Notes: generated by a model from the sequence alone, not told the origin. Counted from the stretch's first letter, positions 30,042 to 41,835 are shown. The stretch is DNA of 44,464 nucleotides from Welwitschia mirabilis (GCA_051453625.1 JBOZIK010000001.1:96990582-97035045), one strand, 5' to 3'. Numbers and translations are program-made.

Positions 30042-32790
30042 ACTTTAAAAAAATTTCTAAATAAACTAAAGAAGTTCATTCATCCTAGTATTTCTCTTAC
30101 TTAGGCGTATGAGGTACAAATCTCATGTATGGTTTTGTAAAGTGATAACAAATAAAACTTATCAGTTTTTCTAATATTAACCCCAAAAAACCAAACTCTA
30201 CCTTATTTAAAGTTTTTAAAGTATGATTAAACTCTAGATTTGAAATCACTTCTTATATACTTGGTATTGACCTTAAATTATAAGAACATTTAGTAGTATT
30301 AGTAAGAGAAGAAGGTGAAATATTTACTTGATGCAAAATATCACATTGTTCAAGGAACCCTAGATGCTGTCAGAGTAAAAAATCATCAACAAGGGCATTC
30401 TAGTGTATTGTATATTCTTATCTAATACTTATATCATTTTATGATATCATGTTAATTACTGGAAACATGGGAATTATATGGCTAATTTCATAACAAACAT
30501 TTTTATTAGGGGAGTAGAGTAGGCTATCTTTAAAACAATCTAAGGTTTAATAGTATTTGTCTTAATTAGGCATGCTTAATATTCTATTTCTTAATTACTA
30601 GAAACATGGGAATTATATGACTAACCTCATAATAAACATTTTTGTTAGGGAACTAGAGTAGGCTATTATTAAAAAGGTCTAAGGTTTAATAGTATTTCTC
30701 TTAATTAGGAATGCTTAGTATTCTATTTCTTTGAAAGTGTTATAAATATATCTTAAAGAACTAACTTATCTAATATAACATTAGTTTTTGAGGATTTTAT
30801 TTATGTATTTAAGAAAACTTGTATTTAAGTTAATAGTTATCTTGAGATGCAAAAATTTAGAATTCAATATCTCCTTCTATGCTTAATGCTAAAAGATATA
30901 CCTTTGCACTTATTTTAATTACTATCTACAAAAGGTAAATTTTATTATCTCACATTGAGTATTAAACTTTAACATTGACTAATGATTTGATTCCATGCCA
31001 GTTTGAAAGTAATTTAGAGTCAAAAGAAATGAGGAAAATGGTAGATTCTTATTATCTAATTGAGGAAGAAATAATAAAAGAAGTTAACATCAGATACTTC
31101 ACCTCTTACTTTATTTGTCCAAATGGAATAATATGATGATGATTATGATAGTGATACATTAAGAAATAAAAGAATTCTTTATTAATGCAACTCGTAGTAA
31201 TCATACTCCTTTATACTAATAAAAAAAGGGGACTTAAGCATGGTGCATACTCAAAATATATACTTGTTTGAACAAAAGGAATATGGAAATAAAACAAATA
31301 AATTCAGTACCAATTACCTATTTAGGGCAAAATTGTTCCTTTATGAAACCTTTAGTATATTTCTTTTTTTATGCTTCTTTGGATTTGTAGTAATATTTTC
31401 ATGTTGTTGTCATAAATTTCTTGTTTGAATGTACTTTTCCAAATTCAAATTAATTCTTATTGTTATTAACATGTAAATTATTTCATTTATATGGTAGACT
31501 AAAGGTAATTAACAAATAACCTATCTATCATATTTGAATAAGAATAACAAATACAAAACTTTTGTATCTTGTAAATTATCTTTAATGACAATAATAAAAT
31601 TCTTTTGGCCAAGCCATAACTATGCATTGGATGTATAAGTAAACTAAAATATTACTTATTAAGAGAATGTAGTTTCATAGATCTATAGTTTCATGTATTT
31701 GAAGTTTCATAGATTTGATTAGTATTCTATTTGACTAATCCATAAAATGCTTAGAATATGATAAAGAACATTATACAATAAGAGATTACATCAAAAGATA
31801 GAAGATACACTTTGTTAGTCAAAGAAAAGGAACAAATAAAAAACTTAAAAATAATTACCATTCCAAAAATTACATGGAAATTGCCAGTAAAATAAATAAG
31901 AATCTTAAGACCACGGCGACAGGTTTATTATGTAGATGAAATTATTGCTGAATCACATAGAGAATCAATACAAGAAGATTATTCAAAAAATAATAGAGTT
32001 AGATGCAAAAATTAAAATGACACATAAGATTCAAGATTCAATGAATGAGAATAGATGTATCAAAGGAAATTTTCTAGATGTTGCTATGGCTATTTTTAAA
32101 GACCTATAAGAAGAGGGAAAAATGTAACAAAAAAATTTCTAGATATTATGTAGTTGGGGTTCTAAAGACATTCCATAGTTACTTGGAAAGAAAAAAGGAT
32201 ATTGAAAAGAAACCTATTTTAGTAGCATATCAGATGGATTTTAAAGGAAAGAAAGCTCAACATATTATCATCAAATTAAAACATACACATGCAAGAGTGA
32301 AACATTGGAATAATTAAAGTAACCTTAAGAGATAAAAAATCTAGGTAAATGAATAGCTTTTACAAAAGAAGCTTGAAAAAACATTTTAAAAAAAGGAAAA
32401 TGGAAGAGAAGAAAAAAGTAAAACAAATCAAAGGAGGAAAAATTTCTTATTTGAATAAAAATTATATTTTGGTCACTTAAGACATTAAAAAAGAATTTTT
32501 TTCCTTTGCACTATTAATTTTTAATTATTTATGACTTTGGAGCTAAAAGCTTTTGATTTTTATAGAATTTCTCTCTTTAATATGTTTAGATATTTTTAGT
32601 ATCATAAAGACTTATGAAGATAATGACTCTTCATGTTTATAAGTTCTTTATTTTATTATTACTTCTTTTCCTAATAAAATAAATGTAAGGTGATATAAAT
32701 CATATGTAAGTTTTATAGTTAGAATTCATAATAGCATGGACAAATAAATTTAAATTAAAAAGGTAAATAAGAATAATTAATATGTTTAAC
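30042..32790. other. AT-rich DNA without recognised genes
   Basis: There is an imperfect tandem duplication with a 139-bp period (30452-30590 and 30591-30730), with no gap nearby. An open frame at 32078-32317 (79 codons, Lys-rich) has no recognised motif or supporting context and is not called as a gene. Nothing else was seen. Confidence 0.5.
30452..30730. repeat. Tandem duplication, 139-bp period, two units
   Basis: Both units start TTAATTACT(G/A)GAAACATGGG and end in TAGTATT or TAATATT and CTATTTCT. They differ at about one position in ten by eye, so the event is old. Confidence 0.85.
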
Positions 32791-32799
32791 TTAAAGTTC

Positions 32800-33057
32800 T
32801 GTAATGAAAAGTTTCTTTGTATTTAGATTTCTATTACTTTACTTTGAGAAAAGCTACTTTATACTACTAAGGCTTGTAATGCACACTATTGTCATATGCC
32901 TAAAGAAGCATGTAAACCCTAGTGAAATCCTAATGGTGTGTTTACCTTTAAAAGAAAGATATTTATTATAATAAATGATGGAAGAGGAAATAAAATTTTC
33001 ATTTGAAATCTTGCTTGCGTTCTTTCTTATTTGATTCTTATCAAGTGGTATTAGATC
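32800..33057 (+). repeat. Possible orphan copia LTR end with primer-binding site
   Basis: TTCTTATCA ends at about 33042 and is followed by AGTGGTATTAGATC, close to the copia primer site (AG)TGGTATCAGAGC. Upstream, AAACCCTAGTGAAATCC and AATAAATGATGG-like sequence looks like R/U5 of an LTR. The start of the LTR and the remainder of the element were not identified. Confidence 0.4.
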
Positions 33058-34209
33058 TTTGGAGACTTCCTAGAAGTTTCTTAGCAAGTCTTGAGACTTT
33101 TTGAGCTTCTTGTAACCTCCATCTTCACTTAGAATCTTAGGGCTTCTAGGGCCTCTTCTTCGGTCTATTTTGGGCCTCATTTTGGCTCTTTCTTGGCCTT
33201 CTTTTGATCTCTTTTTTAAAAATTTTTTACTAGTTTTTAAAATTCATTTAAACTTTCTATATAGCTTTTTTTACTAGTTTTTAAAATTCATTTGAAATTT
33301 CTATACAGCTTTCTTTAATCTTTTTTTTTTAATGTTTTGTTTTTATAGGTGTTGGCCTATGGCCTATGTGCTTATTCCCCTTACGACACTTACCACCTTG
33401 CTCTCATAGTGGGTGCTTTAGTTTAGTCTAACCCATCCTACCTGCACTGGTGCCCTTCTTCCACCTATGTTGGCTTCCATAGTTTGGCTATGGATTGCAA
33501 ACCATTGCTATGTTGGCATGCTTCTAGTGTTTTTTAGCATCCAATAGGATTTTCTTGGCCTTTGCGATAGTCACACAACATTCCTCTTGGCTTTGCTACC
33601 TTGTTCTTTTCTTCACTCATAGTTATGCATCACCTTCCACCTACACAATTTCTGTTACTATTGATAGTCTTCCTTAGCATATTCAGTTTGCAGAATAGCT
33701 TCAGAAAACTTTGAAAACTCTAGAAAATATTTCTCCTATTGTGATACATGCACTACCATTAGTTATTATTTCCCTGCTTTCTCTGTCATGACCTCCCTGG
33801 TTTCTCCACTGTATTTGAACTTGGCTCATTTGCGGCCTATTTTGTAGTAAATAAGATTGGCCACTGCTAACTATTAATTGATGTGGCATGTATCACCTCA
33901 TGTTCTTAAATGTGATGCCCATGGCCATCAAACCCAAGTTAACCTCCTTCAATCAGTTACTATGAAATAGGCCACAGACGAATCAAGTCTGAGATGTTAC
34001 TTATCTTTACCATTACCAATGCGAAGTCTTGAAAGAATGCTATGTTATTATTGAAATATGTCTTATGAGAGATTCATTAACGATCTTACAGTTGAAGTGG
34101 AGGAGGCCTCTCTTAGACTGTGATTTTTTATAGTATGCATTGTCGAATGCATTTGATGACATCATGTCCAATGGAAATAGGTTTCTATCTCTACTTCCTA
34201 TGCTGGTGG
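33058..34209. other. Region after the orphan primer site; no clear gene
   Basis: The base composition is distinctly less AT-rich from 33340 to 33620 than around it. A tandem duplication of about 44 bp lies at 33222-33309 (ACTAGTTTTTAAAATTCATT in both units). The position after a primer site suggests leader and gag remnant of an older copia element, but no gag motif could be recognised. The minus-strand frame at 33701-33889 is not supported. Confidence 0.4.
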
Positions 34210-34633
34210 TGTTGATATGTAAAGCCAAATATATTATTTATGTTGTAATGTTATGTTTTAAAATTGACCCCCTATTTAAAGATGTAAAAGGGGATTGTCT
34301 TGTAACCCTAACCCTAGGTCTATATAAACCTGTTAGAAGGTTGTTTGTTGTATCTGAAATACATTTTACTCCTAATCAATCAATAGAGCTCTATATTACT
34401 TCTAATGGATGGAAGGTAAAAAGAGCCCACAACATGTAAATTCTGTGTTGTGTCTTTTATGTGCTTTCTACTCGAATTTGTTNNNNNNNNNNNNNNNNNN
34501 NNNNNNNNNNNNNNNNNNNNNNNNNNNNNNNNNNNNNNNNNNNNNNNNNNNNNNNNNNNNNNNNNNNNNNNNNNNNNNNNNNGCTTTCTACTCGATTTTG
34601 TTTTAGTACTTTCTTGTTGTTATATTTATAACA
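34210..34633 (+). repeat. LTR 1 of the C1-C2 array
   Basis: TGTTGATATG to TTATAACA. A TATA box (TATATAAAC) is at 34321-34329, directly preceded by a telobox-like AACCCTAACCCTAGG (34305-34320). A 100-N run (34483-34582) has GCTTTCTACTCGA on both sides, so the true LTR is probably about 300 bp like LTR 2. Confidence 0.88.
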
Positions 34634-34635
34634 AG

Positions 34636-34647
34636 TGGTATCAAAGT
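34636..34647 (+). promoter_or_regulatory. Primer-binding site of C1, tRNA-iMet type
   Basis: TGGTATCAAAGT, two bases after the LTR; family consensus TGGTATCAGAGC. Confidence 0.82.
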
Positions 34648-34847
34648 AAGGTTCAAAGTACTTTCTATTAGAATCTCTTTTATAAGTCCTTCATGGAGTG
34701 AGCAAACGACCTGTGAAACAGAGGCAGCAGAGTAAGCATAGTGGCCAAAGTGGAATTGCGAGTGTAGCAAGCCCTTTGTGAAGAACACAAAGCACATGAG
34801 TGAAATTTTTCTTTAATAAGTCTAGATTTAAGTCCTAGGGTTTTAAA

Positions 34848-35700
34848 ATGGAGCATTTTCAAATAACAGATAGACTTTTAGGCCTAGAAAACTCAAGTCT
34901 GTGGAAAATCTTGATGGAAGACATTATATAGTAAAAGGGATGTAAGCTTAATCTAAAGAAAAAAGCACAAGCAAAGGAAGATCTGAAGATGGATGATACT
35001 ACTTAGTTGGCCTTTATGCCAAATGCCAAATGGAATAATATAAATTTTAATGCCTTGTCTTTCATTCATTCCTATCTCAGCAATAGAATTTTAAAGGTTT
35101 AACTAAGAGTCCTGACTATCTAAGAACTCTAGCAAAAGTTGAAAGGCTAGTACAATCAACCTTCCATGACAAATAGGTATGTGGTTCTTAGCCAAGATTT
35201 TACTACTAAGATGAAGGAAGGAATAAAATTTTTGAGTTATTTGGATGATATGCAAAACATATTTTTGCAAATTAATGATCTTAAGATCACATTTATAGAG
35301 GATATGTGCATTACTGCTATTCTACTTTTATTACCTTAGAGCTGGTCAATTATTATAAATCTGATTTTAAATTCTGCTAGTAAGAATAGTTTGATAGTTA
35401 AAGAACTTACAACAATGTTATTAGATATAGAAAAGTAGAATGCGTTTGGTTGATCCAGCAATAAGGAATAAGGAGAGGTTTTGACAACTCATAGAGGATG
35501 TTCATAATTTAGGAAATGACATGATAGAAGTAAAAGAATAGCTAGATTTCAAGGTAGGAACATTGTCTATCATTGTTACAAGAAGAAAGGACATATGATA
35601 AAAGATTGTTAGAAGCTTAAAGATAAAAGTAAAAATAGGGATGAAAAGAACAAGGATGCTTCCAGTTCTACTCCTCCCTCAAATAGTAAAACTAGCATTT
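34848..35700 (+). pseudogene. C1 gag
   Basis: ATG at 34848 (MEHFQITDRLLGL). A degraded LKxxLxxxxM-x-EG segment follows (SQDFTTKMKEGIKFLSYLDD), then INDLKITFIEDM, ILLLLP and LTTMLLDIEK, in line with the UBN2-type gag of Tork elements. The zinc knuckle at 35560-35612 reads YHCYKKKGHMIKDC: His and the last Cys are kept, but the first two Cys are shifted or lost by transitions. Basic tail then Ser/Pro stretch. Several stops. Confidence 0.82.
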
Positions 35701-35719
35701 CTCTATTAACACAGGGAGA

Positions 35720-36110
35720 AGACATTAATATCTCTGCGTACTCAGTTCTAGAGGTTTGAATAATTGATATTGATGCCTCATTTCATGTTTACCTAAGTAA
35801 ATCATTCCTTTCTTGTTATGAACCTACCACATATGGGTCATGTGTTTTATTAAGAGATGATCACAAATATGAGATCAAGAACAAAGGAATAGTTATTCTT
35901 AGGAGGCAAAATGGTCAAACCATCACTTTGGTCAATGTTAGACATGTTTCAAATTTAGTAAAGAATTTGATCTCAGTTGGTCAGCTTTGTAACAATGGTT
36001 TTACAATCACATTTGATAGCAGTTCTTGAAAAATCAGCAAAGAAGCATTGGTGATTGCCCGTGGAAGCAGCGAAGGTACTATATATGTTTTATATTCTAT
36101 TAATCATGTT
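35720..36110 (+). pseudogene. C1 protease
   Basis: The active-site region reads IIDIDASFHV (35763 on), against IIDTGASFHV in the family: the catalytic Asp at 35766 is kept, but Thr-Gly is changed to Ile-Asp. VNVRHVSNLVKNLISVGQLC and ITFDSS follow. The Trp before the active site is a TGA. Confidence 0.85.
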
Positions 36111-37015
36111 AGTTTAACTTATGTGACCAGCAGTTACAGTAAGTACTTAACATAAGCATCTTGAGAATCTGAGCAAAACAGGTCTACAAGCACTTATTTC
36201 TAAAGGTCTATTACCTAAAGTTTCCCTTTCTTCTAATTTCTGTTTAGCTTGTATAATGGATAAAAGTAGGAGAATAAATTTTATAAGAAACATCAAGCAT
36301 TTAAAAGAACATCATTAGAATTAATTCATTCTGATTTAATTGACTCCATGAGACATACCTCTTTGGGAGGTTTTGTATATTTTATTACTTTTTTTGATGA
36401 TTTTCCTAGAAAGTTATGGCTATACCCTTTAAAATAAAAAGATGAAGCTTTTCAAGCCTTTAGAATTTTTAAGGCTAGAGCTAAGAATGAAACTATTTAT
36501 AAAATTAAAGAATTAATGATATATAATGAAGGTGAGTTTACTTCAAAGGAGTTTGAGAAATTTTGTAGGAAATATGGAATTATTCATCACAGAACAGTGC
36601 CTAGAACTTCACAACAAAATGAAGTGGCCGAAAGGAAAAATAGGATCATTTTGAAAAGAGTGAAACCTCTTCTCACACATTCTAGTTTGCCCAAACAGTT
36701 TTAGGCTAAAGTTGTAAGTACCATTACATATTTATTGAATAGGTGTCCACATAATGAAATTGATGGATAAGTAACAGAATGCCAATGAAGTGGGAGTTTT
36801 GTTTCTTACTCTCACCTTAGGATGATTGGATGTAAAGCCTATGCTTATCTACATAGTACTTCAAATCTTAGAAAAAGATCTAGAAAATATGTGTTTTTAG
36901 ATTGCAATGGTGATTATCATGGTTACAGGCTATGAAAGCCTATGGAAAAGAAGGTATTTAGATCAGGTAATATAGTTTTTAATGAAGATATAATCTATTT
37001 TAAATCATAATAAAG
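36111..37015 (+). pseudogene. C1 integrase
   Basis: After a degraded GAG_pre-integrase segment, LELIHSDLIDSMRHTSLGGF, DDFPRKLWLYPLK, EFEKFCRKYGIIHHRTVPRT, QQNEVAERKNRI, LTHSSLPKQF and ITYLLNRCPHNEIDG are read in order. In the family the second catalytic Asp is in RTDNGGE; here it is IYNEGE, so this Asp is lost. The Glu in AERKNR remains. The C-terminal GCKAY and GYRL-KP-EKKVFRSGNIVF parts are present. Stops replace Trp and Gln codons. Confidence 0.9.
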
Positions 37016-37319
37016 AAATCAAAATGAGGAAGTATATGATCCTGACACCCTTCTAAAACCTGACAATATTCAGAATTAGTTTAGAACTCAACACATGATT
37101 GAAGATGATTCTTAATGTAGCTCCTCTGATGAGGAAGAGAAAGAAGTGGAACATGAGAATGTTCTTGAAACTAGACCTAAACCTTAACAGGATCTATAGA
37201 ACTTTCAAAAACCAGATCATTGGGTTAGGAATTATACAAGTCTCATTAGACCACCTACTAGGTATTCTTTATCATTGAATTATATTCTTTATATAGATGC
37301 AGGAGAATCAGAGTCATAT

Positions 37320-38165
37320 TAAGAATCCATTTGTAGTCCTGATGCTTACAAATGGATGGAAGCTATAAATAAGGAAATGGAGTCCTTTAAGCAGAATCAT
37401 ACTTGGGAGGAAATTCCCTTACCACTTGGGAAAAGGGCATTGAAAAATAGGTGAATCTATAGATTAGAATAAGAAATGAATGAAGCAAAATGTTACAAGG
37501 CCAGAATGGTAGTTAAGGATTTTGCACAATAGAAAGGTATTGATTTAATTGAAAATTTCTCTCTAGTTGTTAAACATACCTCCATTCATATCATTTTAGC
37601 TATGGTATTTTGCATGGATTTAGAATTAGAATAATTGAATATCAAAGCCACATTCTTACATAATATTTTACAAGAATAGATTTATATAAAACAGCTAAAA
37701 GGTTTTGATAATGGCAATAACTTGGTATGCAAGTTGAAGAGAAGTTTATATGGCAAAAAATAGGAACCCAAGTAATGGTCCAAGAAATTTAATACATTCT
37801 TGATGAAATAGAAATATGAAAGATGCAAAGTGGATCACTTTGTTTATCTGGTGAGAACTACTAGTAAGATTACCATTTTGTTATTATATGTAGATGATAT
37901 GTTGATTATTAGAAATTATTTACATGAAATATAGAGATTAAAATCTCAAATAGCAAAGAAGTTTACAATAAAAGACCTTGGGCAGGAAAAATGAATCCTT
38001 AGAATGAGGATTGAGTGAGATAGAAAAAGTGGTAAATTATGGCTAACTCAATCTAATTATATTCATAAGGTCTTAAAAATGTTCAATATGGCTGGCTATT
38101 CTTCTATTTCTAGTCCATTAGTAGGACATTTTAAATTGTCAAAAGAAGACTACCCTTTTTATAAT
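37320..38165 (+). pseudogene. C1 reverse transcriptase
   Basis: WMEAINKEMESFKQNHTWEE, KARMVVKDFAQ, MDLELE (in place of MDVKTAFL), IYIKQLKGFD, LKRSLYGKK and LLYVDDMLII. The YVDD at 37887-37898 is intact, the only intact copia RT active site readable in this window. The domain ends SPLVGHFKLSKEDYPF. About 110 residues that normally lie between this point and RNase H are missing. Stops interrupt it. Confidence 0.92.
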
Positions 38166-38179
38166 TGGTAGAAGAAATG

Positions 38180-38570
38180 TTGTAAAGATACTAGAAAATC
38201 TACTACAGGTTATGTATTTACACTTAGAGGTGGAGCTGTCAGTTGGATGTTATCTCTTTAGAGTACTGTAGCTTTATCCACTATAGAGGCTGAGCATATT
38301 ACTTTGACTGAGATAGAAAAAGAGATGATTTGGTTGAGATGAATGCTTAAGTGGTTTGGATTTTCTCAAAACAAGTACTCTATCTATTATGATAGTCAAA
38401 GTGCTATTTACTTGTCTAAGAATGTTGCATTGCATGCTTGAATAAATCATATTGATACGAAGTATTACTTCATTCTAAATATGGTGGAGAAAGAGATAGC
38501 CCATATTGTTAAAGTTATAATAGAAAATAATTTTGCTAATTTCTCATAAAGGTAGTAAATAATTACAAGC
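38180..38570 (+). pseudogene. C1 RNase H
   Basis: RKSTTGYVFTLRGGAVSWML, STVALSTIEAEHITLTEIEK, MIWLR, YYDSQSAIYLSKN, HIDTKYYFI and VEKEIAHIVKV are in the family order. The first part of the domain (TDADxAGDxDxR) is lost with the upstream deletion. CGA-to-TGA and CAG-to-TAG stops are visible. Confidence 0.9.
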
Positions 38571-38688
38571 ATTACACCTACATGGAAGGTGTGAACTTGA
38601 AGGTTGATGATTTGAAAGCATTGAAGAGCATTACATCTCTTGAGTTTTATAAGGAGCTAATATTAAAGGCATGAAAAATTTATCTTCA

Positions 38689-38698
38689 AGTGGAGGAG
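38689..38698 (+). promoter_or_regulatory. Polypurine tract of C1
   Basis: AAGTGGAGGA-type tract directly before the TGTTGATATG of LTR 2; the same place in C2 reads AAGTGGGAGAG. Confidence 0.75.
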
Positions 38699-39000
38699 TG
38701 TTGATATGTGAAGCCAAATATATTATTTATGTTATAATGTTATATTTTAACATTAATCCCTATCTAAAGGTGTAAAATGAAATTATATAGTAACCTAATC
38801 TTAGGGCTATATAAACCTGCTAGAGGATTGTTTGTTATATCTAAAACACATTTTGATCCTAATCAATTAATAAAGTTCTGCATTGCTTCTTGTGCATGTA
38901 GGGTAAAAAGAGCTTCAACCACGTAAACTTTGTGTTATTTTTTTTGTGTGCCTATTATTCCATTTTGTTTTAATACTTTCTTATTGTTAGATTTATAATA
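38699..39000 (+). repeat. LTR 2, shared by C1 and C2
   Basis: TGTTGATATG to TTATAATA (CA changed to TA). 302 bp. Has a purine tract on its left and a primer site on its right, so it is the 3' LTR of C1 and the 5' LTR of C2 at once. TATATAAAC at 38808-38816. The telobox-like element is decayed (AACCTAATCTTAGGG). Confidence 0.9.
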
Positions 39001-39002
39001 AG

Positions 39003-39014
39003 TGGTATTAGAGT
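39003..39014 (+). promoter_or_regulatory. Primer-binding site of C2, tRNA-iMet type
   Basis: TGGTATTAGAGT, two bases after LTR 2. Confidence 0.8.
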
Positions 39015-39273
39015 GAGGTTTAAAGTACTTTCCATTTGAATGTCTTTTAGAGGTCCTTCGTGAAGTAAGTGAATAGCCTATGAAATGAAGGCAGTGGAGT
39101 GAGTAGAGATAGCATAGCGACTAGAGTGAAACAAACCATAAGTAAATGATGCAAAGGGCATTTCCACGAGTAAAGTGAGAAGGTGTAAGCATAGTGATCC
39201 ATTTGCAAAGTGCATGAAGTACACAAGCAAAAATTTTTCTTAGCAAGTCTAGATCAAAGTGCTAGGGTTTTAA

Positions 39274-40500
39274 ATGGAGTATTTACAAATAACAAATAGA
39301 ATTTTAGGCCCAAAAAATTAGGGTATGTAAAAAATATTAATGGAAGACATTCTACAACAAAAGGAATGTAAGCTTGCTTTAAAGATGAAATCATAAGCAA
39401 AGGCAAATCTAAAAATGGATGATACTACTTGGTTGGCCTTTATGCTAAATGTCAAATAGGATAAGATAAATTCCAATGCCTTGTCTTTCATTCACCCCTA
39501 TCTCAGTAATAGCATTTTGAAGGCTCATTCAAGAGTTCTAACTTTGTAGCAACTTCAACAAAAGTTGAAAGACTAGTATAATTAGTATTCAATGATAAAT
39601 AGGTATGTGATCCTTAGCCAAGATTTTACTACAAAGATGAAGGAAAAAATAAAATTTTTGAGTATTTAGATGAGATGCGAAATATATTTTCACAAATCGA
39701 TGATATAGCAATCATATTTATGGAGGAGATGCACATTACTATTTTTCTGATTTCATTGTCTTAGAGCTAGTCGACTATTATAACTCTGATTTTAACATCT
39801 TCTAGTAAGAATAGTTTGACACTTAAAGAACTTATAGTAATGTTATTAGATATAAAAAAATAGAACGCATTTGGTTCATATAGTAGTAAGAAACAAGGAG
39901 ATGCTTTGGAAACTCATACATGATGTTTGTAATTTAGGGGAGGACATGATAAAAGTAAAAGCACAAGGACATTGTCTGCCCTTATTGTAAGAAGAAAGAA
40001 CATATGATAAAATATTGTTGAAAGCTTAAAGACAAACATAAGAAGAGGGATTGAAAAAACAAGGATGCTTTTAATTCTGCTCCACTTTTGGATCAATGAT
40101 ATTGGAATCACATTTATGGAGGAGATGCACATTACTATTATTCTGATTTCATTACCTCAAAGCTAGTTGATTATTGTAACTCTGATTTTAACATTTGCTA
40201 GTAAGAATAGTTTGACACTTGAAGAACTTATAGCAATGTTGTTGGATGTAAAAAAGTAAGATGCATTTGGTTCATCCAGTAGCAAGAAACAAGGAAAGGC
40301 TTTGACAACTCATACAGGATGTTTATAATTTAGGGGAGGACATGGTAAAAGTAAGAGCATAGCTAGATCCCAATGTAGGGATATTATCTGCTATTACTGC
40401 AAGAACAAAGAAGATATGATAAAAGATTGTTGAAAGCTTAAAGACAAATGTAAGAAGGGGGATTGAAAGAACAAAGATGCTTTCAATTCTACTCCACCTT
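39274..40500 (+). pseudogene. C2 gag, with internal tandem duplication
   Basis: ATG at 39274, homologous to C1 gag. A unit of about 390-400 bp occurs twice in tandem: 39696-40087 and 40091-40495. Each contains the same gag C-terminal segment (EEMHITIxLIS, KNSLTLKELI or similar) and a zinc knuckle. Unit 1 reads CPYCKKKEHMIKYC with all Cys and His kept; unit 2 reads CYYCKNKEDMIKDC with His changed to Asp. Stops and frameshifts are present in both. Confidence 0.85.
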
Positions 40501-40539
40501 CAGATAGTAAAGCTAAAATTGCTATGTTAACATATGGAG

Positions 40540-40960
40540 GAGATATTAATATCTATGCGTATGTAGTTCTAAAGGTTTGGATAATTAATACTGGTGCCTT
40601 ATTTCATGTTTGCTCAAGTAAAGCATTCTTTTCTTGTTACAAACCTATCACAGATGGATCATGCGTTTAGTTCAGAGATTATCGCAAATATGAGATCAAA
40701 GGCCAAGAAATATTTATCCTTATGAGGAAGAGTAGCCAAACCATTACTTTAGCTAATGTTAGATATGTTCTAGGTTTAACAAAGAATTTAATCTCAATTG
40801 GTCAGCTTAGTGATAGTGGTTTTACAATTATGTTTAATAGCAGTTTTTAGAAAATTTACAAAGGAGTATTGGTAATTACCCATGAGAGCAAAGAAGGTGC
40901 CATATATGTTTTACGTTTTATTAATCTTATTAGTTTAACTTATGTGGCTAATGAAAAAGT
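40540..40960 (+). pseudogene. C2 protease
   Basis: VWIINTGALFHV: the catalytic Asp of IIDTGAS is Asn here (40587-40589). CSKAFFSC, then NVRYVLGLTKNLISIGQL follow. A different inactivating change from that in C1. Confidence 0.85.
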
Positions 40961-41835
40961 AACATTAGGTACTTGACATAAGCGTCTTGGGAATCTAGTG
41001 AAATAGGTCTATAGGTACTTATTTCTAAAGGTTTATTACCTAAAGTTTCCCTCTCTTCTGATTTTTGTTTAGATTGTATGATTGGTAAAAGTAGGAGAGT
41101 AAGTTTTAGAAGAAATAGCAAGCATTTAAAACAACATAGATTAGAATTAATTCATTCTAATTTAGTTGACTACATTGGACATACCTCTTTGGGAGGCGCT
41201 ATACAATTCATTACTTTTGTTGATAATTTTTCTAGAAAGTTATGGTGGTACCCTTTAAAATTAAAATATGAAGCTTTTTAGGCGTTTAGAATTTTTAAGA
41301 TTATAGTTAAGAATGAAACTAGTTGTAAAATTAAAGAATTAATGACAGATAATGGAGGTGAATTTACTTCNNNNGAGTTTGAGAATTTTTTTTATGAAAG
41401 CTAGAATTAATCATCATAGAACAGTGCTTAAAACTCCATAACAAAATGGTGTGGAGTGGATAAGAAAAAAGACAGGACCCTTTTGCAAAGACTAGGAGAT
41501 CTTCTCACACATTCTAGGCTTTTCAAACAGTTTTGGGTTGAAGTTACAACTACAATTGCATATTTGTTAAAAAGTTATCCACATAATGAAATTGATGAAT
41601 AGGTATCAGAATGCCGATGGAGGGGAGTTCTATTTTTTACTCTCACCTTAGGACGATTAGATGTGAAGCCTATGCTTATCAATAAAGTGTTTTAAAGCTT
41701 GGAGAAAGGGCTAGAAAATGTATGTTTTTGGGTTACAATGGTGATGATCATGGTTACAGACTATGGAATCTTATGGTAAATAAGGTATTTAGATCATGTA
41801 ATATAGTTTTCAACGAAGATATAATGTACTTTAAA
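40961..41835 (+). pseudogene. C2 integrase
   Basis: HKRLGNL, then the open piece 41078-41281 (RLELIHSNLVDYIGHTSLGG, FITFVDNFSRKLWWYPLK), TDNGGEF (second Asp intact), a 4-N run at 41371-41374, NHHRTVLKTP-like and QNGVEWI with a frame change at the AERMNR Glu region. HSD of the family is HSN, so the first catalytic Asp is lost. The C-terminal RCEAYAY, GYNGDDHGYRLW and NIVFNEDI-like parts follow. Confidence 0.88.

Larger units (their letters stand above)
34210..39000 (+). mobile_element. Element C1: Tork/Tnt1-like copia retrotransposon
   Basis: LTR (34210-34633), primer site, gag, protease, integrase, RT, RNase H, purine tract and LTR (38699-39000), in the copia order. The protein segments resemble Tnt1/Tork polyproteins (VNVRHVSNLVKNLISVGQL, SLGGFVYFITFFDDF, SAIYLSKN, RKSTTGYVFTLRGGAVSW). 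Many stops. A stretch between RT and RNase H is deleted. The 3' LTR is also the 5' LTR of C2. Confidence 0.9.

Noticed and set aside
32078-32317. 79-codon open frame (Lys-rich)
   Set aside because: No family recognised, surrounded by stops in all frames and by non-coding DNA; cannot be supported as a gene.
33701-33889. 62-codon minus-strand open frame
   Set aside because: Short and without motif or homologue recognised; likely chance.
34305-34320. Interstitial telomere repeat
   Set aside because: Only about two units, at the same place beside the TATA box in separate LTR copies; better explained as a promoter telobox.
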